This document shows positions 9,331-21,532 of a DNA stretch of 64,000 bases, in pieces (within the stretch, counting starts at the first letter, position 1; every line of letters starts with the position of its first letter). Source of the DNA: Piscicola geometra (lineage: Eukaryota > Annelida > Clitellata > Hirudinida > Piscicolidae); NCBI GenBank assembly GCA_943735955.1, contig OX030964.1, forward strand, positions 2,102,575-2,166,574, read 5' to 3'. Under the pieces are notes generated by a model. The model saw only the letters and a list, made by a program, of their open reading frames with translations, did not search any database and was not told the origin of the DNA. Both the position numbers and the translations under genes were made by a program.

Positions 9331-11287
9331 GGACAAAAAGCCTCTCGGAGAAAATGCCTTCGGATAAAATACCTTCTACAAAAAGCCTCCCGGAAAAAAA
9401 ACCTATTGGAGAAAAAGCCTCTCGGAGAAAATGACTTCTTGTTAATATTTTAGTATGAATAAAACGGACTTTTTATATAAAAAACGGATTTTCTTTATAG
9501 ATTCGTTTCACAATTTTTAAATAAATAAAACGGACTAATTTTAAAAAAATTAAATAATTAAAACAAACTATAATTATAATGGACTTTATTTTTTTTATAG
9601 ATTCGTTTCACAATTTTAAATAAATAAAACGGACTATATTTTTTTAAATACATAACTAAAACGATTTATAAAATACAGTACAAATTATTGGTAAACGGAT
9701 AAAAAGTCTTCAGAATAAAAAGTCTTCAGGATAAAAAGTCTTCAAGATAAAAAGTCTTCAGGATAAAAAGTCTTCAGGATAAAAAGTCTTCAGGACAAAA
9801 AGTCTTCAGGATAAAAAGTCTTCAAGATAATAAGTCTTCAGAATAAAAAGTCTTCAGGATAAAAAGTCTTCAGGATAAAAAGTCTTCAAGATAAAAAGTC
9901 TTCAGGATAAAAAGTCTTCAGGATGAAAAGTCTTCAGAATAAAAAGTCTTCAGAAATAAAAGTCTTCAGGTTGAAAGTCTTTAGGATAAAAATTCTTCAA
10001 GATAAAAAGTCTTTAGAATAAAAAGTTTTCAGAAAAAAAATCTCTAAAAAAATAAATTTTAAGAAAAGATACGTGATTAATACGTGATCCTTGAAACTTG
10101 AAGTATAAAACTTGATACTTTTATCTAATTTTTGCTTTATTTTTTTCGTTCAATCTTGAAATAGCATTTGAATAAATTTGACTTGGCTGTTGTTGTTTCG
10201 TCACTTCAACCATAAGGAAATAATGTTTAAGGAAGAATACGTGATCCTTAAAACTAAAAGATTGAAATTTCATACTTTTATCTAATGTTTGCTCAATTTC
10301 TTTTTCAATCTGGAAATAGTATTTGAATAAATTTGACTTGGTTGTTGTTGATTTCTCACTTTAATCATTAGGTTTTCTGCTGGTTCTCGATCGTGATTAT
10401 TTTTCCTTGAAAATTAATTTTTTGAAATTTTTTTTTTATAAACTTTTTATCCTGAAGACTTTTTATCCTGAAGACTTTTTATCCTAAAGACTTTTTATCC
10501 TGAAGACTTTTTATCCTGAAAACTTTTTATTCTGAAGATTTTTTATTCTGAAGACTTTTTATCCTGAAGACTTTTTATTCTGAAGACTTTTTATTCTGAA
10601 GACTTTTTATTCTGAAGACTTTTTATTCTGAAGACTTTTTATTTTGAAGATTTTTTATCCCGAAGACTTTTTATCGTGAAGACTTTTTATCGTGAAGACT
10701 TTTTATCCTGAAGACTTTTTATTCTGAAGAATTATTATCGTGAAGACTTTTTATCGTGAAAACTTTTTATTCTGAAGACTTTTTATTTTGAAGACTTTTT
10801 ATTCTGAAGACTTTTTATTCTGAAGACTTTTTATCGTGAAAACTTTTTATTCTGAAAACTTTTTATTCTGAAAACTTTTTATTCTGAAGACTTTTTATCC
10901 GTTTACCAATAATTTTTATTGTATTTGATAAATTAAAGTTCGTTTTAATTATGTATTTTAAAAAAATATAGTCCGTTTTATTTATTTAAAATTGTGAAAC
11001 AAATCTATTAAAATAATAAAGTCCGTTAAAGTTATAATTAAAGTTCGTTTTAATTATGTAATTTAAAAAAAATATAGCTTGTTTTATTTATTTAAAATTG
11101 TGACACGAATTTATTAAAAAAATCCGTTTTTTATATAAAAAGTCCGTTTTATTTATACTAAAATATTAACAAGGAGACTTTTTCTCCGAGAGACTTTTCT
11201 CCAGGAGGTTTTTTCTCCGGGAGGCTTTTTGTAGAAGATGTTTTATCCGAAGGCTTTTTCTCCGATAGGCTTTTTGTCCTACATTCC
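9331..11287. mobile_element. Complete foldback-type transposon
   Basis: Two long inverted arms surround a unique middle. The left arm has a terminal zone 9331-9445 (GGACAAAAAGCCTCTCGGAG), a linker, and about 22 copies of ATAAAAAGTCTTCAGG (9697-10045). The middle is 10046-10435. The right arm is about 29 copies of CCTGAAGACTTTTTAT with CGTGAAGAC and TCTGAAGAC variants (10440-10903), a linker, and a terminal zone 11171-11287 ending TTTTTGTCCTACATTCC. Arms made of short tandem repeats are the defining feature of Foldback/Galileo-like elements. There is no transposase frame. Outermost bases differ between the arms and no clear target duplication is seen. Confidence 0.85.
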
Positions 11288-11590
11288 TAAGAAAAGACTT
11301 ATTAATTATTTTAAATATTTTGTAGCCAACTTAGGAAATATCAAATAGAAGACATAATAATCTAGAGGAAGAAGTGCTAGGACCTCAGATTGAGCACTAG
11401 CGCAAATCTTGCAAGCACCCACTGGCTACCTAATTCACCAGGCAGATGAGCTCTGCAGTGGAAGGACATACTGTCTTCTGTACGACTCTTCTAAACATGA
11501 AATTAATTAAAATAGTTATTTAATTAATTTATTAAAATAGTAATTTATTATTATTATTTTGGTTAAATCAGTCATTCAGTCAGTCAGTCA
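11288..11590. other. Unassigned spacer
   Basis: AT-rich sequence between the foldback and the hAT element, ending in a CAGT tandem run. I see no gene in it. Confidence 0.5.
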
Positions 11591-11598
11591 GTCTATAG

Positions 11599-14500
11599 CA
11601 GGGGCGGCGATCTGTAGAAAATCTTGGGGGGGTCCACCCCAGGGTTAGAATCAAAGAACTGGTATCGGCCAATTCAGTGACAGTGATACTATTTAGTATT
11701 GGTTGCTGTATTGCGAATTCTTTTTGTATCAACCACTAATATTTGTATGGCCAACCATTAAAAAATATTCGATACTTAATAAAAAATATTTTTCTATTGC
11801 CACTTTAAGCGATTTGAAGACAAAAACGATTTTAATAGCTTTTATTATTGGTCATCTATATAAATTCAATTACAACTAGCCATCAACCCTACTAATATCA
11901 AAACCACCACTCTAAAAATATAACCACGGTCCACGAGTTTGAAGAAAAATTCAACTTTCTTTTAAAGTTTTTAGCGATTTGAGCAAAAAAATCAGTTTTG
12001 CACTGCGTGCTATAGATTCAATTAATGCTATTATTATGTTTTTTCATTCATTTACTTTTTTTTTTCTCAATGATTTTATGAACGACTAAAAAAAGTTTCC
12101 ACAAATCCTTTTATTATTTTGAAAAATCTATTTATCAGTTCTTTTTCTAAAAAAATAAATTTGCATAACATTAAAATAACTATTTAAAAAATCTGCGCAG
12201 ATTTGTATCCATATGCCTATGTTCCAATAAAATAGTGAAATTCCTTTCAATAGTGTCAAATGTAACAATAAATGAATAATAATTAAATGTCCGGACAATC
12301 TGTTTTTAAAGTCATCATATTATAGAAGTATATATAAATGTCAAGTCAGTAAAAATTAGAATATCAATATAACATAAATATATATAGCATAACTAACTAG
12401 GTAGACCAGGCATAAATCTGTATTCCTTTTGTTGATGAAAATCTAACGATAAATAAACACTTTATTGGGTTAGCCAGTCGAACAGACAGATAAATATACA
12501 CGCTGGGTCAAAAAAAAACATGCCGCTATATATTTGTATATAACTTTGGCAAATGTAAAACGATTTTCAATTTTTTCACAGTTTGACTCAGAAATGAATA
12601 AGGAACAAGATTTAAGAAAAATTTATTTTGACCCTTTTAATCTGTAATACATTCACCTTGTGAAGTTGAAACAAATGTGAAAATATCGAAATATGTTTGT
12701 GTTTTATTATACAGTTTTCGCTATTTTCACACTTGTTTTAGTTTCACAAGGTGAAAAGAATGCACATTGAAAGAATCTAAATAAATGAAATAACATCTTG
12801 TTTTCCATTCATTTCTGAGTCAAATAGTTAAAAAAATTTTCAAATAGATTTAAATTTGCCAAATTCATAAACAAATATACATTGGGACATTTTTTTGGCC
12901 CACTGTGTATATTCAGATAACAAAGAATACCTTCTCTGTCTGTTCTCCTATCTTCTCCCCACAGCTCGCTAACTCCAATTTCCAAAAAGACCCCTTCGAA
13001 TGTCTGACCGACTAGCAAACTCTTTTGCTAGCTTTTTTAAATCTATACTGTCAAGTATATCCTGATGTGCATGACAAACGGCCAGTGAATTCAAGCGAGG
13101 CTGTGTCATAGTTGCACGAAACCGAGTCTTAAGACGCCGCAAAGCACTAAAAGATTTTTCTGCAGTACAGGACGTTGTTAGACAAACAAGCATCAACCTG
13201 ATCAATCTTTCAACCTGAGGAAAGAGATGTCTGACTTCCGGGATCATAGCTTGCATTATTTGTTGCACTTGTGATAAAGTTCTGTATTTATTCTGGTCTT
13301 TAAACATAGTTAACTGTGAACAAAGACTATTTGCATTTAACTCACGATACTGCATGCAAATATCATGGTTCACTTCACCAGTTAGCAACATTGTCTCCAG
13401 CTGCAAGTATATACGCAAACCAGGAGAATCTCGATTGAACCTTTCTGTAAGTTGCATGATTGCAATGTCTATAACAGCGTAATAAGCTGCTCGATAATGT
13501 TCCTCTTGTGTTGTTGCTACATAAGCTGGTCCCAGCCCACAATACTTTTGTGGCGGCTTTCGCACCCGAGGTACAGCAATCGGCTCGAGATCATATGCCA
13601 AAACCATTCTGTTGACATCTCTGAAAATGGCGTTGAACTGTTCATATGCTCGTAGGCGACGCAGTTCTTGCACAACTGAATCAGTCGCTGCAACCATTCC
13701 ACTGACCGTGGCACTTGCTGACTGCAACGACTTGTTTAACTGTTCCAGAAGTGAAAACACTAAAACAACTACCTTGAGGGCCAATGCAGTAGTGCCCTGT
13801 TGAAGGTGATAAAAATGGCCTCGAGCCTTTACAGCTGTTTCATCAGCAGTACCATTAGAAGCTAATGATTCCAAGCTAACAAGTATTATTCCATAATGTT
13901 CAAGCACAGAAGACACTGCAGATACTCTGGTCAGCCATCTTGTAGGACAAAGAGGTTTTATACTATACTTCTTATTCAGTGGCTCATCAGGCAAGTGAAT
14001 TATAAGAGACACTGAAGCATCACTAAATTGCTTCTTGAACTTCCCTGAACGATTGTACAAGGCACCTAACTCTTGGACAAACTGAAGTGAATTGCTCACA
14101 AAGGGATTTGCGGCAGTTTTATGCTGGGCAACAAGATTTGCACAGTGTGCAGAACAGTGGAAAAACAATGCACGCGGATGCTCACTACTGACAAAAGCCT
14201 AACAACGTTTATATCGGCCGCTCATGTTAGCAGCGCCGTCATAAGTCTGTGCTCTGAGGTTTTCTATAGGTAGCATAATTCTGATCAGAACATCTTTTAC
14301 TATAACAGATAATGTTTTTCCGGTCGTGTCTGGTGGGCTGAATAAACCAATAAACTGTTCATTAACATTCAGAGCTTCATCAACAAATCGAATGCATGTC
14401 GATTCCTGCTCTAACCCATTGCAGTCTTGTGTGCCGTCAACCACAACACCAAACTGGCATGATTCGGCATTAACAGTGCACACTATGTTTTTAACGATAG

Positions 14501-16417
14501 AATGAGCTAAAAGCATCAGCATTTCATTTTGGCAGTCATGCGATATGAAACTTGTAGTTTGATTTAACCACAACTTTAGTTTATTATGTCTTTCAGCTAG
14601 CAAAGCCAGTAATTGATTATAATTGCCATTCTTTTCAATATGCCCTCGAAATGGCAAAGCCTGGCGTGCGAGAAAGCGTATAACGGAAAAAAGCTGCAAA
14701 AGACAACTACGATTACCTACTTGCTCAGTGAGCTTTTGCTTGGAAAGCTGTGCACAAATAGACGGTTTCTTCAATTGTTGAAGTTGGAATACAGCGTGAG
14801 AGTGGCATGCTGATTTTTCATGCTTTTCAAATTTTTCAATTGCTTTTTTCCAGTTAACAAAACCATTGTCTATGAAGGCGTCTTCATTTTTTGTGGTTAA
14901 TGATAATAAAGACAGGCTTTTAGCTTTTGAACAATGGAAGCATAAATCTTTTTTATCTCGGTTACATGGAGCCAATGAAAACGCTTAAACCATGCCGATT
15001 GGAATGTGAGAATTTTTTATCTATTTCCAGCAAGTATTTCCTGTTTTAAAAGATGCATTACAGATAATGGCTGATTAGGAGCATCAAAGACAGTATTTTC
15101 TTGAATATTTGTAGATGACTGTGGGTTGACTGCTGTAGTTGGACATTCAACTTTTTCTGAAGTACTTCTGCTACTTTGATGATTAGATGTTTTTGTTGAT
15201 TTACCTTGTATTCAAACATTAGTAAATATTTAAAAAATTAAAAAAAGTTTTTTATAGTTATTTCTTACTTACAAAGCTTGAAAACTGATGAACTGAAAGT
15301 GTAACCTCGTGTTCGAGTTCAAAGGAATCAGTGCATAAACACCTTTTTTTAGTTTTAGTAAGATATTTATCCATGATAAAACAGATAAAACAGTATAAAC
15401 GAAATTTTAGAAACAATTTAAATCCGTCTGCTTACAAAAAGTGAACCGGTCTTTTCGGAAAAGCATCCCTACTTTAATAAAATGTTTTAATCTTTGGAAG
15501 TAGTTTGTTCTATTTTTAGATTTAGAAAGTAGTGCATGCTCTAAACTATTTTTAGCAATCAGCTTAACTTGAAAGTCCCAAGATAGGATGAATCATATAT
15601 GTATAATACATGTATTATATTGGATGAATATGGTGGTAGCGTCTTTTTTTTGCTTCGCGATTCGCAATTATCGAATTAATATTTATTTTTTTAATTGTGA
15701 TTATTTGAGACAGCTCATAGAGCTTTGTTCTTTAATAAAAATTTTTTTAATGTTTGAAGCCTTTTGAAATTCATCTGAAAAATTGAAAGGGCCGATATTA
15801 AGGTGGACCTCAGAATTCCCCAAGATCGTCACCCATGCAAAATAAGTAATATATTATGAATGATTTTAATATAAAAGTGTAAATCTGCCTGCTTGCAAAA
15901 AATAAAACGATATTTTCTGAAAAGCGTCGTTGAATGTCTGCTTACGAAAATTGAAAATTCAGAAAATTATTTTTATAAAATATAATATCTTAATTTATAT
16001 CCATAAATACAAAAAAAATAGGTGAAAGAGTATTTGAGTAAGCAAATCATAATTTAATTTCAGGCAGCTATCATAACTACGCCTACACAAAATATATTAC
16101 TGAAGAAAATTCTGTTTTATGCTATGGTTGACGATCATGCTTGTATTAAAATATGAGTTGAGAAATTATTTCATTTGAAAAATTGAGAGTTAAGATGGAC
16201 CCCAGGACCCCAATAGCATCGCTGCCCATACATACTCACAATTTATTACTGCATCAAACAATTTTATTCCATGGTTGACAATTATGCTCATATCAAAATA
16301 GAAATAGAAAAAAAATTGTTGAAAAAAGTGGGGGGGTCCACATTAAGGTGGACCCCCCCACTAAAAAAAAGTGGGGGGGGTCCTGACCCCAGGACCCCCC
16401 CAGGATCGCCGCCCATG
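11599..16417 (-). mobile_element. Full-length 4.8-kb hAT transposon (ZMYM1-like transposase)
   Basis: Bounded by CAGGGGCGGCGATC at 11599 and its imperfect inverted partner GATCGCCGCCCATG ending at 16417, with identical flanking GTCTATAG at 11591-11598 and 16418-16425. It encodes a DUF4371/hAT transposase on the minus strand. Near the right end three related end-like motifs occur (GTGGACCTCAG near 15805, ATGGACCCCAGGACCCC near 16196, and the true end). A short derivative lies at 30932-31243 and a deleted copy at 54448-56127. Confidence 0.9.
12969..15374 (-). pseudogene. hAT transposase, TTF-zinc-finger/DUF4371 type, interrupted
   Basis: Exon 1 (15374-15273) starts MDKYLTKTKKR and ends at a GTAAGT donor. 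Exon 2 starts at 15204 after a TACAAG acceptor. A WFKRFHWLH segment and a CFHCSKAKS segment in different frames mark a broken TTF-type zinc finger near 14960. The DUF4371 region follows (VVVDGTQDCN, ENLRAQTYDGAANMSGRYK), then HCSAHCANLVAQHKTA. The C-terminal hAT dimerisation block is AEKSFSALRRLKTRFRATM. A TAG at 14199-14201 interrupts the frame between RYKRC and AFVSSEHP, with the same frame open on both sides. The element is thus recently inactivated: clean ends but at least one nonsense codon and one frameshift. Related host genes (ZMYM1-like) exist, but the terminal repeats and target duplication identify this as the transposon. Confidence 0.85.
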
Positions 16418-16684
16418 GTCTATAGGACTATAAGCTGGAGTCTTGAACTCCATTGGGTGCTTCAGTTTCGTCACTTACTACATCTAGAATAGACTATTTT
16501 AACTCATTTTATTATGATTAATAATACTTTGAAGCCTTTAGTATTTATACTATTAATTTATAAAACTATAAAAATAATATTTTTAGTTGAATAATATGTA
16601 GTATTTATTTTATTAATTTATAAAAATAATATTTTAAATTTATAAAATTTTGAATAAATCAGTCAGTAAGATTATAGTCTATGT

Positions 16685-16860
16685 TCTTAAACACTATTGG
16701 GGCACCACAGTAAGACCTCTAACCAGTTTCCTCCATTCCTTTTGATTTTCTGATAGTCTCAAACAGTCCTTGAGCTCAAACCTTATCCACTCCACTATAT
16801 TGTTCTACTATCTTTCCTTTGTCTGCTTCTTTTTGTCCTCCCTGGTCAGTGCCTTGAAGA
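16685..16860 (-). mobile_element. LINE C-terminal fragment
   Basis: Minus-strand reading gives ALTREDKKKQTKERQ, a stop, then NNIVEWIRFELKDCLRLSEN and QKEWRKLVRGLTVVPQ. This matches the conserved tail of many non-LTR reverse transcriptases (W...l...c..l..nr..Wr.lvr). Truncated and pseudogenic. Confidence 0.65.
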
Positions 16861-17035
16861 TAATGACAACACCATCATATATAATGTTGTGATGCTGAAG
16901 ATGCTGTATTGGTAAAGACAATGATTCTGTGGCAATGATTATCATGATGATGTGGGTGAGGTGAAGGGTGATTAAATTATTTTTAAAAGTTTGTTGTTTT
17001 TTAAATATTTTCTAAATAAAATAATAACCATGTGT

Positions 17036-17613
17036 TTTATTTTATTTATTATTCAATACTCATCAAGAATCAGCAGAAAACTTAATGATTAAAGTGAGGA
17101 ATCAACAACAACCAAGTGAAATTTATTCAAATCCTATTTCCAGATTGAAAGAAAAAATAGAGCAAACATTAGATTAAAGTTTAAAATTTTAATCTTTTAG
17201 TTTTAAGGATCACGTATTCTTTTTTAAAGATTATTTCATTGAAGACTTTTTATAATCATGATCAAGAACCAGCAAACAATTTTATAGTAAAGTGACGAAA
17301 CAACAACAGCCAAGTCAAATTTATTCAAATGCTATTTCGAGATTGAACGAAAAAAACATAGCAAAAATTAGATAAAAGTATTAAATTTTATTCTTAAAGT
17401 TTCAAGGATCACGTATTAATCACGCATTTTTCCTTGAAAAGTAATTTTTTGAACATTTTTATCCTGAAGACTTTTTATTCGGAAGACTTTTAATCCGGAG
17501 GACTTTTTATCCGGAGGACTTTTTATCCGGAGGACTTTTTATCCGGAGGACTTTTTATCCGGAGGACTTTTTATCCGAGGACTTTTTATCCGGAGGACTT
17601 TTTATCCTAGAAC
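17036..17613 (+). mobile_element. Foldback-type element remnant, middle dimer plus array
   Basis: A segment of roughly 230 bases of the foldback middle is present twice in tandem (CAAGAATCAGCAGAAAAC... then CAAGAACCAGCAAACAA...). It is followed by about nine CCGGAGGACTTTTTAT units and the same TATCCTAGAACCGTT exit seen beside the ubiquitin promoter. Confidence 0.75.
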
Positions 17614-17747
17614 CGTTTTATAAAGCTATAGTCTCTCTCAATATTAACCTCAAAATATAATTAATCTGTATTATGAAATAAAAAAACTATGAACTTTTAA
17701 TAAATTAGTAATTATAAAATTTTATTATAAAATTTAGTCTTATTATT

Positions 17748-17862
17748 AGTATGATGTTATTATTATTATTATGTTGTTATTATTATTATGTTATCATTAT
17801 TATTATTATGTTATTATTATTATTATGTTATTATTATTATTATGTTATTATTATTATTAAAC
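17748..17862 (+). repeat. ATT-rich microsatellite
   Basis: TTATTATTATTATG units with ATG interruptions. Confidence 0.9.
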
Positions 17863-18042
17863 ATGTTAAGACTGGAGTGACATCAACCCACCAGCAAGCC
17901 TACCATGGCGTTAACTGCCGTGAACACCTCCTTATCAGCCTCTGATTAGATTGCCCAAGCTGCCAATTGTCCCCTTCTCACTACAACCACCACCACCACC
18001 ACTTCACTAGCTTCTTTGCTCTCTGTTACCAGGAATATATAT

Positions 18043-18563
18043 ATTCTAATATAGATTATAATAAGTATAATATAGATTATAATAAGTATAATATAGATTA
18101 TAATAAGTATAATATAGATTATAATAAGTATAATATAGATTATAATAAGTATAATATAGAAAATAATAAGTATAATATAGATTATAATAAGTATAATATA
18201 GAAAATAATAAGTATAATATAGATTATAATAAGTATAATATAGAAAATAATAAGTATAATATAGATTATAATAAGTATAATATAGAAAATAATAAGTATA
18301 ATATAGATTATAATAAGTATAATATAGAAAATAATAAGTATAATATAGATTATAATAAGTATAATATAGATTATAATAAGTATAATATAGATTATAATAA
18401 GTATAATATAGAAAATAATAAGTATAATATAGATTATAATAAGTATAATATAGAAAATAATAAGTATAATATAGATTATAATAAGTATAATATATGTTAT
18501 AATAACTATAATATATGTTATAATAACTATAATATATGTTATAATAACTATAATATAGATTAA
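18043..18563 (+). repeat. 15-bp minisatellite with alternating unit types
   Basis: A tandem array of AATAAGTATAATATA followed by GATTAT or GAAAAT. After a homogeneous start the two variants alternate regularly, giving a 30-base higher-order period, and the last units change to TGTTATAATAACTAT. It translates into repeated NKYNIDY/NKYNIEN but is low-complexity, not a gene. Confidence 0.9.
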
Positions 18564-18765
18564 AATAGCCAGATATTATAATATATATATAAAAATAACG
18601 ATTTGATCTACCAAACCTCCGATTAGTTTAGCATTAGTTAATAGTTTAGGGAGTTAAACCCCGCAGATCTTTTGACCTCTATAATGGTTTAAAATAAACA
18701 AACAATAATAAAAAAACACATATATATCTAATAATAATTATTATATAATATATATATATATATTT

Positions 18766-19170
18766 ATGTTTATGTATATAAATTATTTTTTACTATTATG
18801 TCATAGTCGCACTTATAGTTGTACATCATGGGATGGTTTTCCCAGTATTTATCTAATTTTATTTTACATTTATCTGTATTTTCAGCTTTTACGATCTCAT
18901 CAGGCAAGCTATTCCAAACTGTTACCACTCTATGTGTATAAAATTGTTTTCTTGTATTCCTTTGGCACTGTTTTTTGGAGAATTTCAGTGAATTTCCTCT
19001 TGATTGCCTTGTATTAAGTGTGAAAAAATCTTCCGTTATTTTAATGTCATATTTATTATTAAGTATTTTATAGGTTTCGATCATGTCCCCTCGAAGTCTT
19101 CAGTATTTTAATGTTGGCAACTTAATTACTTTAAGTCTATCGTTGTAAGTCTTGTCTTTTAGATAATCCT
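18766..19170 (-). mobile_element. LINE reverse-transcriptase C-terminal fragment
   Basis: Minus-strand reading: NDRLKVIKLPTLKY, then LRGDMIETYKILNNKYDI, RGNSLKFSKKQCQRN and RVVTVWNSLPDEIVKAENTD. This is the conserved tail after the RT domain in CR1/Jockey-type elements (RGD.i..yki..g, R...F..R....WN.LP..vv.a). A stop lies before LRGD. 5'-truncated. Confidence 0.75.
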
Positions 19171-19217
19171 TGTTAATCGTTTGAGCTTATTAATAATGAT
19201 AAAATTAAGTTTTTAAA

Positions 19218-20421
19218 ATGGTGAATAAAATCGCCATTTTGGTTTTGGTGGTAGTAGTATTAGTCTTTGTAGGGGTTACGTTGGCAAAGGTGGATCCGCC
19301 AACACCAGTTTCCGTTAGCGACCATGACTTCTACATGAACCTAACCAACTCCCCTAAGAAGACACGGGTTTGTCAGAAGTGTTGGTGGTGGTTATGATGG
19401 TAGTAGTGATGGTGGTAGTCTAGGTGTAGGTGAATTTTTGTATGTTTGGATAGTTTAGGTTAATTAGGTATAGTCGAAAAATAAGTAATAAGTATAATTA
19501 ATTACATATAAAAAATAAAGTAATTAGTATGTTGAGACTCAGCATTGTTGAGACTCAACAATGTTGAGTATTCCTAATTCGAAAGCGCACAACCGTATAC
19601 ATTCTTTATCACGCGTTTCACTGTGGTTCTTCTGTTGTGCATGTGTAACTTTTTCAAATAATCATTTCTTGGGTCAAATTATTGATATAATCCCAAACTC
19701 CCGCCAGAACACAATGGAGGTGTTCATCAGATTGTTCGTCCTACCCATCCACAAGAATGGATAAGGGAGTGGTTAGAGTGGTTTGTTGTATCTTGAGTTT
19801 GAGAGGGTTTGAGGGTGGATGGGATGCGTTATTCATTTCTCAAGTTCGTTGGTTTCGATTATAGAAAGTTTTGAAGGGGGTGGAGGGGTGGTTGGAATGG
19901 TTGGTCATGTATCAAGTTGGTTGGTTTGGTTGATTTATAGAGGGTCTGGAAGTGGATGGTTGGAATGGGTGAACGGGTAGCCGAGTGTGTGTTATGATTC
20001 TTGGTTTAAACAAGGGTCAATGGTCATAAGTTCGTGTAAAAATGATGGCCTAGTAATTAACAAGCACGAACGAGACATTTGCAGCCTGGAAGCCCGATCG
20101 GATTATACACCTTGTAATGATTACCTTAATTGACCTTATCTATCTGAAATGCATTTTTTCATTTATTTATAACGTTATTCCTAAGTTTATTCATTAATTC
20201 GTTCATTAGCTCCACCCTTCCCCCACCTCCCTCCACTTTCCCCCACCTCCCCCCACCTCCCTCCACCCTTCTCCCACCTCCCTCTACCCTTCCCTCACCC
20301 CCCACCACCCTCCCCCCACCACCCTCCTCCCTCCATATTCCAGGGAGCGTATGTAATCCAAAAGCACTTGCCAGATCAAGTGATTAACTACCAAGACTAC
20401 TTCATTGAACGCTACAGTTAA
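19218..20421 (+). CDS. Unidentified small membrane or secreted protein, candidate exons
   Basis: Exon 1 (19218-19367) starts MVNKIAILVLVVVVLVFVGV, a strong signal peptide or membrane anchor, then AKVDPPTPVSVSDHDFYMNL and TNSPKKTR before a GTTTGT donor in phase 0. Two phase-0 candidate last exons follow: 19708-19764 (NTMEVFIRLFVLPIHKNG, stop) and 20344-20421 (GAYVIQKHLPDQVINYQDYF then IERYS, stop). The second follows a long C/T-rich tract ending CAG and looks the better terminal exon. I do not recognise the protein (about 68-75 residues either way). Phase agreement is supportive, but each exon alone is weak evidence. Confidence 0.4.
19965..20135 (+). mobile_element. tRNA-derived SINE, family 2 (diverged copy)
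   Basis: GAACGGGTAGCCGAG at the start and GCAGCCTGGAAGCCCGATC further on match the better copies at 36178-36375 and 40488-40676. Confidence 0.6.
20210..20340 (+). repeat. C/T-rich simple sequence
   Basis: Runs of CCTCCCCCCACC and CTTCCCCCACCTCC directly before the acceptor at 20343. Confidence 0.85.
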
Positions 20422-20544
20422 TAATTGATACTCAATAATTATAATAGTAATAATTATAGCAATAACAATAATAATAATAATAATAGAATAAATTGTTAAT
20501 CCACTTTCACATCATTTTAGAAAAATTCTTCATTCTGCGACTTC

Positions 20545-20875
20545 TCATTTAACGCAGGAACAAATTATTGAGTGAGTGGTGATGATAGTAGTAGTGGTAG
20601 TGGTGGTGATGATAGTAGTAAGGGTGGTGTGACGATGGCAGTGGTGGGTGAAAGTGGTGGTGGTGCTGGATGAGAGTGAGGGAGTGATGGTAGTGATGAT
20701 AGTAGTTGTAATGGTGATAGTTGTGATTTTGGTTTTTATGGTTGTTTCAGGATTAGGGATGATGATGATGGTGGGTGATGATGATGATGGTGGAGGATGA
20801 TGGTGGTGGGTGATGATGATGATGGAGGATGATGATGGTGGATGATGATGATGGTGGAAGATGATTATGTGTGAG
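20545..20875 (+). repeat. GATGATGGTGG-type simple sequence
   Basis: Imperfect GAT/GGT trinucleotide tract. Histidine- and threonine-rich reading frames across it are artefacts of the repeat. Confidence 0.85.
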
Positions 20876-20905
20876 TAATTCATCCCTCTATCCTTCATCA
20901 ACCAG

Positions 20906-21002
20906 CCTAATCAGTAAGATGGCTGTCAAGGCAACGGGAATTAGTGAGACCTTGTTTAAAAAAGAATATCCACAGTTTGAGGAGAGGATGAACCAGGGAT
21001 GA
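20906..21002 (+). CDS. Candidate terminal exon, unidentified
   Basis: After CTTCATCAACCAG the frame reads LISKMAVKATGISETLFKKE then YPQFEERMNQG and TGA. It could start at the internal ATG (20919) or be the last exon of a spliced gene, possibly a third alternative 3' end of the 19218 gene. Not recognised. Codon content looks protein-like. Confidence 0.35.
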
Positions 21003-21532
21003 CAGTACACTTCGAGCCGTCAGTCGATTATAATTATAATTAAATAATTAAATAAAATTATAATTTAGTAATTATTTATTTTTTATTTCTCTAGGGTAGC
21101 AGGCTTGGAGTATAGACCATGTAGATTTGCATCAAAAACATAATCAGGGGCAGTTTTATGAACATTTTACAGCGCTAACTGCCTAATTAATTAAGTAGTT
21201 AAGATTTTAGAGGTTTAAGCATGTGGTCATAATTTCCCTAGATAGGATGCCTAGAAGTTTAATTAATTGTTCATCTTCCATCCCTCCCCCCTCATCAGTA
21301 AATAAACTTTTTTAAACTATCTTGTTTTCTTTCTCAATAAGTATATCCTTATTAAATTGTTTTTAATAGAGCCAGGGCTAGGGTAAGTGTTTAATTTAAT
21401 TTAATTTCAATTTATTTCTTTTGAATATACGAGATACGATACCATCTTCCACACTACCGTAAAATATGTTCTGACACTCATTCCATGCTACATAGCATTG
21501 CTACATATACTGGAACAAATTACTAAGGGATC

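Noticed and set aside
17967..18563. 198-residue Asn/Tyr-repeat protein
   Set aside because: A minisatellite translation with no unique domain and no start context.
18043..18563. CRISPR-like regular repeats (also the GAAGAC arrays)
   Set aside because: Head-to-tail tandem repeats without unique spacers, in a eukaryotic context.
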